NCBI GenBank assembly: GCA_013997645.1
Contig: PNKB01000029.1
Coordinates: forward strand, 1 to 37,980
Direction: 5' to 3'
Source: Cyanobacteria bacterium PR.3.49
GTDB lineage: Bacteria; Cyanobacteriota; Vampirovibrionia; Obscuribacterales; Obscuribacteraceae
Length of the DNA stretch: 37,980 bases
A program made the translations under genes and the position numbers. Each line of letters begins with the position of its first letter. The first letter of the stretch is position 1. The notes below the pieces were generated by a model, which worked only from the letters and a program-made list of their open reading frames with translations, searched no databases and was not told the DNA's origin. Shown one piece after another: positions 23,421 through 30,849 of the stretch.

Positions 23421-24896
23421 TTATCGCTTTCTTGGATTTGGCCAGTTCAACTCAGCACAAGCATCGTCAAAGCTGGTGCGCATGCGGCTGCAATACTGCA
23501 AAGCAATGGAAATCTGTTCGAGCTTCATGGCATTTTCGCGCAAAAGTTGAACGCAAGTGACCGAAGCTTCAAATGTTTTTTCATCGAGCTTATTGGCTGC
23601 AGCGAGGATTTTGGTGATATCGCCGCCATGCTTTTTGCGCACTTCGTTGGCTGTTTGAATATCGTTGTCGGTGAGTACGCCGGAGCGCACCAATAAATCA
23701 AGTGCGTCTTTGACCGAGACCATTTGTTGTCCGCCAGCGCCGGCCGGAGCACCGCCTGCGCCACCGGGAGCGGCACCCGGTCGGGCACCATCAGCTAATT
23801 CCTGCATGGCCTGGCTGACAAATTGTTCGATTGTCTTTCCTTTGCTGTGATACTTCGCAAGAACGCGCGCCGCATCCCTGGTGCTGATCTGCTTCTCCTC
23901 GACGAGGTCTTGCATTCGTATGGCTGCATCGAGAGATTGGCTGTTGAGCAATCCGGATTCGAGCAAGAGATTATTGAGGGTGACATCTGTTCGCTTGGAA
24001 ATCAAACCCATGTCGATGGGCATCGGCGCCGGTCCGCTGGGCGGCGCAGCTTGAGGCTGAGGCCAACCGGGCTGTTGAGCGCCCGGATACTGCTGTTGCG
24101 GGTAGCCTGGCTGTGGAGGCATGCCGGGGTAGCCGCCGGGAGCCATGCCCGGTTGCATTTGTGGAGGATAAGCGGGTTGCGGCGGCGGATATGCCGGCTG
24201 AGGTGGGTAGCCCGGTGCCGGAGGCATGCCTGGGTAACCACCGGGAGCCATTCCTGGCTGCATTTGCTGCGGATAGCCGGGTGGGTAACCGGGCTGAGGC
24301 GGTGGTGGTGCCATATGCGGTGGCATCTGCTGCGGCATGGGCGGCACCGGTGGTGGTGGCGCAGCCTGCTGCTCAGGACGCGGCAACGGATCAGGATAAA
24401 CGGATGACTGCGCGGGCAACCCGCTTTGGGTGCTTCTGGAGAGGCTGTCTGAAACTCGCTGCTTCCAAATGTCGTCCGGTTTTTTCACTTCCTCTTGCTG
24501 CGCGGCCAGAGAATCGGCAGTCGGTCTCAATTCTTCAGGTATGAAGCCGGGAGCGCCTGACTGCACTCCTGCACCCTGGCCGGTCGACATGATGATCATC
24601 TCGAGCACGAAATCCAGTTCGGATGGCGAAAAGCCCTGACTGAAAAGCATAGCGTTATCGCCGCCTGCCTCGTCGTAGAGAGTCCAAATAGGCAGGTCCA
24701 CACCTTTTTCCCAGAGAACCATGAGCAGGAAAGAGCGGCCGCCATGAGAGTACTGCAGCTCGATGGTGGTGCTTCGCCTGCGTTCGCACTCGTCAAACAT
24801 AGTGCGCACCAATTTCATATTCGGCTGCTGCATCTCTTGAGGCAGCCTCATATTTTTGGGAGGCTCTTCCTGTTTTTGTTGTTTGGGCTTAAACAT
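23421..24896 (-). CDS. proline-rich protein with MshEN-like C-terminal repeats
   Basis: This 491-residue protein has three parts. The N-terminal domain (about 20-120) is a mixed fold (TTIELQYSHGGRSFLLMVLW, GFSPSELDFVLEMII) that I do not recognise. The middle (about 170-305) is Pro/Gln/Gly/Tyr low-complexity sequence with two copies of QMQPGMAPGGYPGMPP 35 residues apart. The C-terminus (about 310-491) has two units resembling the repeats of the protein at 13004-14296: LNNLLLESGLLNSQSLDAAI with ISTRDAARVL, and ALDLLVRSGVLTDNDIQTA with MKLEQISIAL, separated by a Gly/Ala linker. ATG 24896 has only a weak site. The 36-base gap to the EF-hand gene suggests a shared transcript. Confidence 0.75.
   Translation of the reverse strand: MFKPKQQKQEEPPKNMRLPQEMQQPNMKLVRTMFDECERRRSTTIELQYSHGGRSFLLMVLWEKGVDLPIWTLYDEAGGDNAMLFSQGFSPSELDFVLEMIIMSTGQGAGVQSGAPGFIPEELRPTADSLAAQQEEVKKPDDIWKQRVSDSLSRSTQSGLPAQSSVYPDPLPRPEQQAAPPPPVPPMPQQMPPHMAPPPPQPGYPPGYPQQMQPGMAPGGYPGMPPAPGYPPQPAYPPPQPAYPPQMQPGMAPGGYPGMPPQPGYPQQQYPGAQQPGWPQPQAAPPSGPAPMPIDMGLISKRTDVTLNNLLLESGLLNSQSLDAAIRMQDLVEEKQISTRDAARVLAKYHSKGKTIEQFVSQAMQELADGARPGAAPGGAGGAPAGAGGQQMVSVKDALDLLVRSGVLTDNDIQTANEVRKKHGGDITKILAAANKLDEKTFEASVTCVQLLRENAMKLEQISIALQYCSRMRTSFDDACAELNWPNPRKR
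24116..24266. repeat. two 46-base direct repeats at 105-base period
   Basis: Positions 24116-24161 and 24221-24266 are near-identical, with about seven differences. They encode the QMQPGMAPGGYPGMPP repeats in frame (105 bases is 35 codons). The substitutions are mostly silent, so protein sequence is being kept. Confidence 0.8.
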
Positions 24897-25193
24897 GGGA
24901 TATTTCCAAGTGGATGTACTTAAATTAGTACCCCTAGATTGAGGCTTAGTCTCAAAATGATCTCACAAGCGGAGATTAATTGGATCGGTTGCTCTATCCC
25001 CCCTACGGGTAATAATGCGCCGATCAGCGCTTTGCCCGCACTGGAATGACTGCCTTTCATAAATAGGAAACGCCCACAGGTACTTTGTTTTCAACAAAGA
25101 CCGCGGATATTTTGGGCGATGTAACCATTCTGCTGCAATTGACTGAAACTAATGGTTATCGGACGGCAAATGGAAGTCCGCTACGGGGTACTG
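24897..25193. other. intergenic region (297 bases) before the proline-rich gene
   Basis: This separates hmgA (upstream, ending at 25194) from the proline-rich gene on the minus strand. It contains CTTTGTT-ttc-AACAAAG (25083-25099), a perfect but A/T-rich hairpin without a T-run, and TAACCAT/ATGGTTA arms around 25121-25156. No convincing promoter or gene found. Confidence 0.35.
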
Positions 25194-26540
25194 TCAAGGG
25201 GATTGGAAGTGGCGAGGCAGCCCACTCCAACAATCGATGTAGTCGGCTTGCAAAATGCCGCCCGTGATGGCGAATTCCGTCGGATTGTAGACGAGCGAAC
25301 TCTCGAACATGAAAGCCAGTGTGTTATCCATGCGTTGTGGTTTCAAATCGACACTGGAAGCTTTCTCGAAAGTTGCAGCATCCGGTCCGTGGGCCGACAT
25401 CTGGTTGTGCAGGCTGCCGCCGCCGGCGACAAATCCTTCTTCTTTGGCGTCGTACACACCGTAAATCAAACCCATATATTCGCTCATGCAATTGCGATGG
25501 TAATAAGGCGGGCGGAACGTGTGTTCGGCAACCAACCAGCGCGGCGGAAAGATGACGAAATCGACATTGGCGGTGCCGGCAATTTCGGATGGAGAGGTTA
25601 GCACCGTGAAAATCGATGGGTCGGAATGGTCAAAGGTGACCGTGTTGACGGCATTGAATCTGCTTAAGTCATATTTGTATGGGAAATAATTGCCGTGCCA
25701 CGCCACTACATCAAGCGGCGAATGATCCAGTGCAGCCGAAAATAGCTTGCCCTGGTACTTTGTAATTAACAAAAGAGGCTGCTCGATGTCTTCATAGGCA
25801 GCACAGGGAGCAAGAAAATCGCGCGGATTCGCCAAGCCGTTTGCGCCGATAGGACCCAGCTCGGGCAGCCTTAAGACCGGACCGTAATTCTCCAGCATGT
25901 AACCATCGGCGGTGCCATCCGGCAAGTCTACTTTGAATTTTACACCGCGAGGAATGACGGCAATTTCTCCCGGGGCTGCGGTCATGGTACCGAATTCGGT
26001 GCCGATCTTCAGCGTGCCCCCGCGCGGCACTATCAAAAGTTCGCCGTCGGCATTGTAGAAAAAACTGTCGCTCATCGACTGATTGGCCGAGTAAAGATGC
26101 ACTGCCGAGCCGCGTACACTGGCTGAATCTCCGTTGCCCGCTATGGTGACAATTCCCTCAACGAAATTCTTTTCGTCCTTGAGCGCAGGCAGCGGATTCC
26201 ATCTCAATTGCTCGGGCGTGATTGCCTTTTCACAATCGAAAGGGCGGCTCTCGATCAAGCCTTTTTCATGTGGTTTGAATTTTGAATGCAAAACAGACGG
26301 GCGAATTCTGTACAACCAGCTGCGCAAATTCTCATGGCGCGGGGCCGTAAATGCGCTGCCGCTCAATTGCTCTGCATACAGACCAAGAGGTGCCTTTTGC
26401 GGAGAATTCTGCCCGACAGGAAGAGCACCCGGTACAGCTTCTGTGCTGTGGTGATTGCCGAAGCCGCTCAAATACTGCAGCTTGCCGTCCGCCGCTTGGT
26501 CGGCGACATCCCTGGCACGGGTAGCTTTTCCTGCGGTCAA
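25194..26540 (-). CDS. hmgA: homogentisate 1,2-dioxygenase
   Basis: The 448-residue enzyme opens homogentisate to maleylacetoacetate with Fe2+ and O2 (EC 1.13.11.5), a step of tyrosine/phenylalanine breakdown. Family hallmarks are YLSGFGN (23-29), [12 protein letters not shown] (37-48), [16 protein letters not shown] (53-68) and SWLYRIRPS (74-82). The iron ligands match the human enzyme in spacing: H348 and E354 in [12 protein letters not shown], and H384 in MSAHGPD. Full length is normal. A TTG start at 26540 follows AAGGAG at seven bases. The TPR gene ahead ends 11 bases upstream, so they form an operon. The other genes of the pathway (hppD, maiA, fahA) are not in this window. Its presence implies aerobic or microaerobic growth. 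Confidence 0.97.
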   Translation of the reverse strand: MTAGKATRARDVADQAADGKLQYLSGFGNHHSTEAVPGALPVGQNSPQKAPLGLYAEQLSGSAFTAPRHENLRSWLYRIRPSVLHSKFKPHEKGLIESRPFDCEKAITPEQLRWNPLPALKDEKNFVEGIVTIAGNGDSASVRGSAVHLYSANQSMSDSFFYNADGELLIVPRGGTLKIGTEFGTMTAAPGEIAVIPRGVKFKVDLPDGTADGYMLENYGPVLRLPELGPIGANGLANPRDFLAPCAAYEDIEQPLLLITKYQGKLFSAALDHSPLDVVAWHGNYFPYKYDLSRFNAVNTVTFDHSDPSIFTVLTSPSEIAGTANVDFVIFPPRWLVAEHTFRPPYYHRNCMSEYMGLIYGVYDAKEEGFVAGGGSLHNQMSAHGPDAATFEKASSVDLKPQRMDNTLAFMFESSLVYNPTEFAITGGILQADYIDCWSGLPRHFQSP

Positions 26541-26551
26541 AATGTTTCTCC

Positions 26552-26911
26552 TTATTTGGCGAAAATGGCGCGAGCCTTAGCATCCATTTTGTCGGCTTCC
26601 GGTCCGCGACCGGCTGCGCGCAGCATTTTTGCGTAATTGTCGTAAATCGGAATCAATTCCTGGCAAGTCGGCCCTTTGATACGAGACATGGTTTCAACCG
26701 CCTTCTTATACATGGGCTCGGCATCGGCATATTTACCTTGCTGCCTGTAGCAATTGGCCAGCGCACTCATGCTTTGAGCAATCTTGGGTTCGTTGGGTCC
26801 CATGCCTTCTGCTTCCTGCAGCGCCAGCTTGAATTGGTTTTCGGCATCCAGTGGTTTTCCTGCCGACAGGGCTTGCTGTCCGGCGATGTTATAGCGTTCC
26901 CATGACGACAT
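26552..26911 (-). CDS. small TPR protein upstream of hmgA
   Basis: The 119-residue protein starts at ATG 26911, with AGGAGG seven bases upstream; the TTG at 26932 would add seven residues without support. It consists of TPR pairs: [48 protein letters not shown] and [19 protein letters not shown]. The 40-residue spacing and GPNEP/GPTCQE linkers resemble TPR_12 (kinesin-light-chain-type) repeats. There is no signal peptide, so it should be cytoplasmic. It precedes hmgA by 11 bases and is clearly in its operon, but its role there is unknown. TPR_12 repeats also occur in the pseudokinase at 28125. Confidence 0.82.
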   Translation of the reverse strand: MSSWERYNIAGQQALSAGKPLDAENQFKLALQEAEGMGPNEPKIAQSMSALANCYRQQGKYADAEPMYKKAVETMSRIKGPTCQELIPIYDNYAKMLRAAGRGPEADKMDAKARAIFAK

Positions 26912-27149
26912 GAAATGTCCTCCTGATTGCAAGCAAAACTACCCAGCCACTTAATTCTCAGGCGTAAGTACTGGTCGTGAGAAAATTACTCCCTTCGCTG
27001 CCATAAGGCAAGCGACCGGGCAATATTTCTTGGCGGACCGGTGCTTAATATATGACATGTCTTAGTGTTACCTCTTGATTTGCCTGCGCTCGCAGCTTGC
27101 CTATTTATTAGATAGACTCTTGTCAGTCAGTCAAACAGGAATCGATACA

Positions 27150-28088
27150 GTGGTTTTGAATGCAAAGCAAAGACGGGCGCTCTTAATTGGCGTTGTTGGC
27201 TTCATTGCCATCGGTGGTTTTCCGCCGTGGAAAGATACCAGCCCGCCGCCGGCCGGCTCGCCGCTGCCATTTGCGCCCATCTCCATGCCGCCCTCTGTGG
27301 CTGGTCATTCCATTGAAATCGACATAACCCGGCTGGGCATCATGTGGATGCTCATGGTGGTGGTGACCGGTGCCTCAATATGGATGGGCAAAGACGCAGA
27401 CTCGGCCGGGGCGGATCCGGAAAAGGATTTGGCCGCAGGCAAATTCAAGAATAATGTCGAGCCAATCCCTTCCTTGCCTATAGTCGGTAAGTCGTCGGGC
27501 GCCAAAATACTTGATTCGCTTACATCTGAAGCCCGCAGCTCCAAAGATTCGGCAGGTGGTCTAAAACTTAAGTTTCCGGAGCGCAAGGTCGGTGAATTGC
27601 TGAGCGAAAGCGAAGACGATCCTGAGTACTGGTCGCTTATCAGTGACGCCAGAGGGCGAGTGCTTTTGCCTGCCGACAAAAGATTGCAGTTGGAACTTGC
27701 CAAAGAAGGGGAGGCATCGCTCGATTTCCTCTCCAGCATGGGCAATAAAGAAGCTCGCTCCGCCATTGTTTCACTTGATCTGAGCGAGACTGAATTGAAT
27801 GTGGAAACGCTCAGTTACTTGCGCTTTTTGCCGGCCCTTGAAGAACTCGATCTTTCCGGCACTGAAGTGGGCGATGATGATCTTGATGAAATCATCAAAT
27901 TGACTCAATTGAAAAAACTCTGGTTGGATGATACAAAAACTTCCAAAGCTGCTGCCGAAAAGCTTTCCGCTTTGACCAATTTGAAAAAACTGTCGCTCTC
28001 TCATCTAGATGCCGGCGAATCCGAAATTAATTCGCTCAAGTTGCGCATCCCTTCATGTGAGGTTGTTGTTAGGGAGGGCAAGAGTTAA
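27150..28088 (+). CDS. membrane protein with C-terminal leucine-rich repeats
   Basis: The start is GTG 27150, with CAGGA nine bases upstream; the open frame runs back to a TTG at 27075 without support. The 312-residue product has two membrane helices (ALLIGVVGFIAIGGF near 10-24 and TRLGIMWMLMVVVTGASIW near 60-79), joined by a Pro-rich loop. A Ser/Lys/Asp-rich linker and a compact domain (KVGELLSESEDDPEYWSLI onward) follow. About four leucine-rich repeats come next, e.g. IVSLDLSETELN, LEELDLSGTEVGD and LKKLWLDDTKTS. These are protein-binding surfaces, here facing the cytoplasm if both helices span. It lies 36 bases before the pseudokinase gene, so it is probably co-expressed with it. Function unknown. 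Confidence 0.75.
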   Translation: MVLNAKQRRALLIGVVGFIAIGGFPPWKDTSPPPAGSPLPFAPISMPPSVAGHSIEIDITRLGIMWMLMVVVTGASIWMGKDADSAGADPEKDLAAGKFKNNVEPIPSLPIVGKSSGAKILDSLTSEARSSKDSAGGLKLKFPERKVGELLSESEDDPEYWSLISDARGRVLLPADKRLQLELAKEGEASLDFLSSMGNKEARSAIVSLDLSETELNVETLSYLRFLPALEELDLSGTEVGDDDLDEIIKLTQLKKLWLDDTKTSKAAAEKLSALTNLKKLSLSHLDAGESEINSLKLRIPSCEVVVREGKS

Positions 28089-28124
28089 TTGACGGCGAAT
28101 TGAATTCACTGTGAGCAATTAATC

Positions 28125-30353
28125 TTGGCTGCTGACAAAAACGAACCCATCGATGTGGAAGTATCTGATTCGCCCGAAAGCGAAGAGGTAGAGATTGACG
28201 TTCGCCCATCCACGGACCGCGCGCCTGCCCTGAGAGGCAATGCCGACTCGCAACCGACCCCCTCCAACAAGTCGATGAAAGACGAGATGGACGACACCCT
28301 GGTCGGCACTACTGTAGTCGGACGCTATGAAATTTTGCAGTGTTTGAGCAAACAGCCGTCAAGCTCGCTCTACAAAGCGAGACATTTGCTCATGGACCGT
28401 CCTGTAACGATAAGACTCTTGACCGCTACCGATATTCAGAGTTTGAAACGTTTTCAGGTAGAAGCGAAAGTGGCCAGCAGCCTCAATCATCCAAACATAA
28501 TTACAGTGCTCGATTTTGGTGTCTCAAACGGACGGCCGTATTTGACCACCGATTATTTAGAAGGAAAAACTCTTTCTGAATTATTGAAAGCGCATGGCAA
28601 GTTGCCGCCTGCACGAACTCTCGACATTTTTTCGCAAATTTGCGAAGCCGTGTCATATGCGCATAAGCAGGACCTGCTCATTCGTTCATTGAAGCCGTCG
28701 CAAATTTTTGTTTTCGATACACCCGATCGCCAGGACTTTGTAAAGGTAGTTGAATTCGGCATCTCCGAGAGATTGATTGAAGATGGCGAGGAAGTGAAGA
28801 ATCTGGCTAACAAAGCTGTGGTCAGTGGAGATCCTCATTATTTGAGTCCTGAGTCTTGTCTTTCAGTGAAGCTCGATGCGAAAAGCGACGTGTTTACGAT
28901 CGGATGCGTGATGTATGAAACGCTCGTCGGCAAACCTCCCAGCGAAGGCAGGACAGCCCATGAAATTATGCACCGCCAGCTCACCAAGGTACCACAGGCG
29001 GTGCGGGAAGCGGCCGGCTCCGCTGAGATTTCCGAAGGGGTGGAGCGTGTGGTCATGCGCGCCATAGAGAAAGATCCCGACCAAAGATATCCATCAATGG
29101 AAGCATTTCTGGCCGACATCGAGGTCTACAAGCACGGCGCCAATCAATTGCGCATGAGCAAGGAAAAAAAATCAGGATTTAAAAAAGATCCTGCTCTTGC
29201 GAAGAAAAGAGCGATGCGCGTGCTCGGGCTCTCCATCTCTCTTTTTCTCGGTGTCGCTCTGGGTATTGCTATCGAGCCGCTCAAAGAACTGCTGCTTCCG
29301 CACGAGAAAAAAGTTCCTGTTGTCGTCTCCTGGCAAGAATTGAACAGGCAAGGGGAAGAAGCATTTCATCGCGGCGACTATGATGAAGCTGAGTCTTTAT
29401 TTGGTCAAGCGCTTGCCCGGTCGGGCGGCTTCGAGCCTGATGATCCGCGCATTGCCGAAACTTTGAATAATCTGGGCAATTTGTATTTCAATCTCGATCT
29501 TTATAATGAAGCGGAAAATTCCGTAAGACGCGCACTGGCGATCAGAGAGAAAACAGCAGGCCCTGACGCTCTCGTTGTGGCTGACAGCTTGAACGATCTG
29601 GGCATGATCTATTTGACCAAAGGAAAAATTGCCGACGCCAAACCATTGGTCGAACGCGCTCTTACAATCCGTCAGAAAAAACTCAAACCTGATGACGAGG
29701 ACATTGCTTCCAGCCTGCAAACAATGGCCTCGATTTACCATAAGGAAGGCAAGCTGAAAGAGTCGATGGCTGCTTTGAAGAAGGCACTGTACATTCGCAA
29801 GCGCGCACTTGGTGCCGACCATATAGATGTGGCGACAACGTATAACAGTCTGGGCGTGCAGCATCAGATGGCAGGCGAAAATGGTGAAGCGAAGCAGTGT
29901 TATGAACGTGCGCGCGGCATTATCGAAAAGCTTTATGGTGACAGGCATCCGTCCATGGCCGACAGTCTGGTCGGTCTGGCTACCCTGGAATTTCTCGACG
30001 ACAATTTCCGGCAGTCGGAAGAAGATTTCAACAAAGCTCTCGAAATACGAGAGGCTGCTCTTGGTGACGAGAGTTTCCGTGTTGCAGAGGTATTGTCCTG
30101 CCTGGCCATTTTGAAAGAACACACAGGCAAGCTGAAAGAGTCTGAAGACCTTTTGCGCCGCGCCATTGCTATCGATGAGCAAGCAGTGGGCTCTTACAAT
30201 CCTGAGACTATAAGAGTAAACAACAATCTTGTGCGCGTATTGAAAAAAGCGGGCAAGCGCGAAGAAGCAAAACGCATTGAGCGTGGATTGATTCAGGTTA
30301 AGAAAGGCGAGCAAGCTGCAGCGAAAAATGCTGCCAAGCGCACCACCAAATAA
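28125..30353 (+). CDS. membrane pseudokinase with C-terminal TPR_12 repeats
   Basis: This 742-residue protein has an acidic N-terminus (1-60) and a Ser/Thr kinase fold (about 65-335), recognisable from GRYEILQCLSK, SPESCLSVKLDAKSDVFTIGCVMYE and RAIEKDPDQRYPSME. Catalytic positions are lost throughout. The glycine loop is SKQPSSSLY, VAIK is VTIR (R97), HRDxKxxN is IRSLKPSQ (186-193) and DFG is EFG (210-212). It is predicted to be inactive. One membrane helix (about 363-383) divides it from an outer region of about nine TPRs (from about 405), with kinesin-light-chain-like repeats such as AEAENSVRRALAIREKT-type units. Its layout mirrors the active kinase at 9880-11640. The TTG start has a weak site. 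It directly abuts the convergent ybaK-like gene. Confidence 0.87.
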   Translation: MAADKNEPIDVEVSDSPESEEVEIDVRPSTDRAPALRGNADSQPTPSNKSMKDEMDDTLVGTTVVGRYEILQCLSKQPSSSLYKARHLLMDRPVTIRLLTATDIQSLKRFQVEAKVASSLNHPNIITVLDFGVSNGRPYLTTDYLEGKTLSELLKAHGKLPPARTLDIFSQICEAVSYAHKQDLLIRSLKPSQIFVFDTPDRQDFVKVVEFGISERLIEDGEEVKNLANKAVVSGDPHYLSPESCLSVKLDAKSDVFTIGCVMYETLVGKPPSEGRTAHEIMHRQLTKVPQAVREAAGSAEISEGVERVVMRAIEKDPDQRYPSMEAFLADIEVYKHGANQLRMSKEKKSGFKKDPALAKKRAMRVLGLSISLFLGVALGIAIEPLKELLLPHEKKVPVVVSWQELNRQGEEAFHRGDYDEAESLFGQALARSGGFEPDDPRIAETLNNLGNLYFNLDLYNEAENSVRRALAIREKTAGPDALVVADSLNDLGMIYLTKGKIADAKPLVERALTIRQKKLKPDDEDIASSLQTMASIYHKEGKLKESMAALKKALYIRKRALGADHIDVATTYNSLGVQHQMAGENGEAKQCYERARGIIEKLYGDRHPSMADSLVGLATLEFLDDNFRQSEEDFNKALEIREAALGDESFRVAEVLSCLAILKEHTGKLKESEDLLRRAIAIDEQAVGSYNPETIRVNNNLVRVLKKAGKREEAKRIERGLIQVKKGEQAAAKNAAKRTTK

Positions 30354-30836
30354 TCAAGCATCCCGAACCGTCAAATTGACGACGATGGCCTGGCTGGCTT
30401 TAACCAGATTCTGAGGGGTGATGAGAATTTCGTTGCCCCATTTTCCCGTGCCGACTCCCAGCATCGGTTCGTCCATCAAGGCCTGGTCGAGAAATGTCTT
30501 GACGCCGTCTTTCTGCCAGTGAAATGGCGGAATCGAGCCGATTACATAACCAGTCAATGCGATTACCTTCTCCGGTTTGGCAAGCGAAATATCGCGAGAG
30601 CCAAGCGCTTTTTTCAGCAAACCGGAAATGGCATTTTGATCACCACCGACCATGACCAATGAACAATCGCCTTGAGCAGTTTCGAAAATCAGAGTTTTGA
30701 TCATCTGGCGTTCGCGAAAGCCAAGTGCTCGCGCTACATTGGCCGCGCCCTTCTCTGTTGTTTCAGGAAAAGTTGCTGTTTCGTATTCGATTGCCTGTTC
30801 GTCTAAAAATTTATGCGCCGGTAATTTTACTGTCAT
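30354..30836 (-). CDS. YbaK/EbsC-family aminoacyl-tRNA deacylase
   Basis: The 160-residue protein belongs to the YbaK/ProX/INS family, which hydrolyses mischarged aminoacyl-tRNA (for example Cys-tRNA-Pro). Features are KTLIF (47-51), VMVGGDQN (61-68), the TGYVIGSIPPF (94-104) glycine turn that forms the active-site pocket, and the closing VGTGKWGNEILITPQNLV (127-144). The catalytic Lys typical of YbaK is probably K47. Length is normal. ATG 30836 has a weak AGAAAGA. It starts 13 bases after the stop of the sensor gene upstream, so it is probably co-transcribed. Its stop is directly next to the stop of the convergent pseudokinase gene, with no base between. Confidence 0.9.
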   Translation of the reverse strand: MTVKLPAHKFLDEQAIEYETATFPETTEKGAANVARALGFRERQMIKTLIFETAQGDCSLVMVGGDQNAISGLLKKALGSRDISLAKPEKVIALTGYVIGSIPPFHWQKDGVKTFLDQALMDEPMLGVGTGKWGNEILITPQNLVKASQAIVVNLTVRDA

Positions 30837-30849
30837 GTTCTTTCTGCTT

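Noticed and set aside
25083..25099. Perfect CTTTGTT/AACAAAG hairpin as a terminator
   Set aside because: The stem is A/T-rich, there is no T-run on either strand, and it lies far from the hmgA stop.
29397..30314. 305-codon frame opposite the TPR pseudokinase
   Set aside because: It is antisense to a clear TPR region and shows no domain; a by-product of repeat codon usage.
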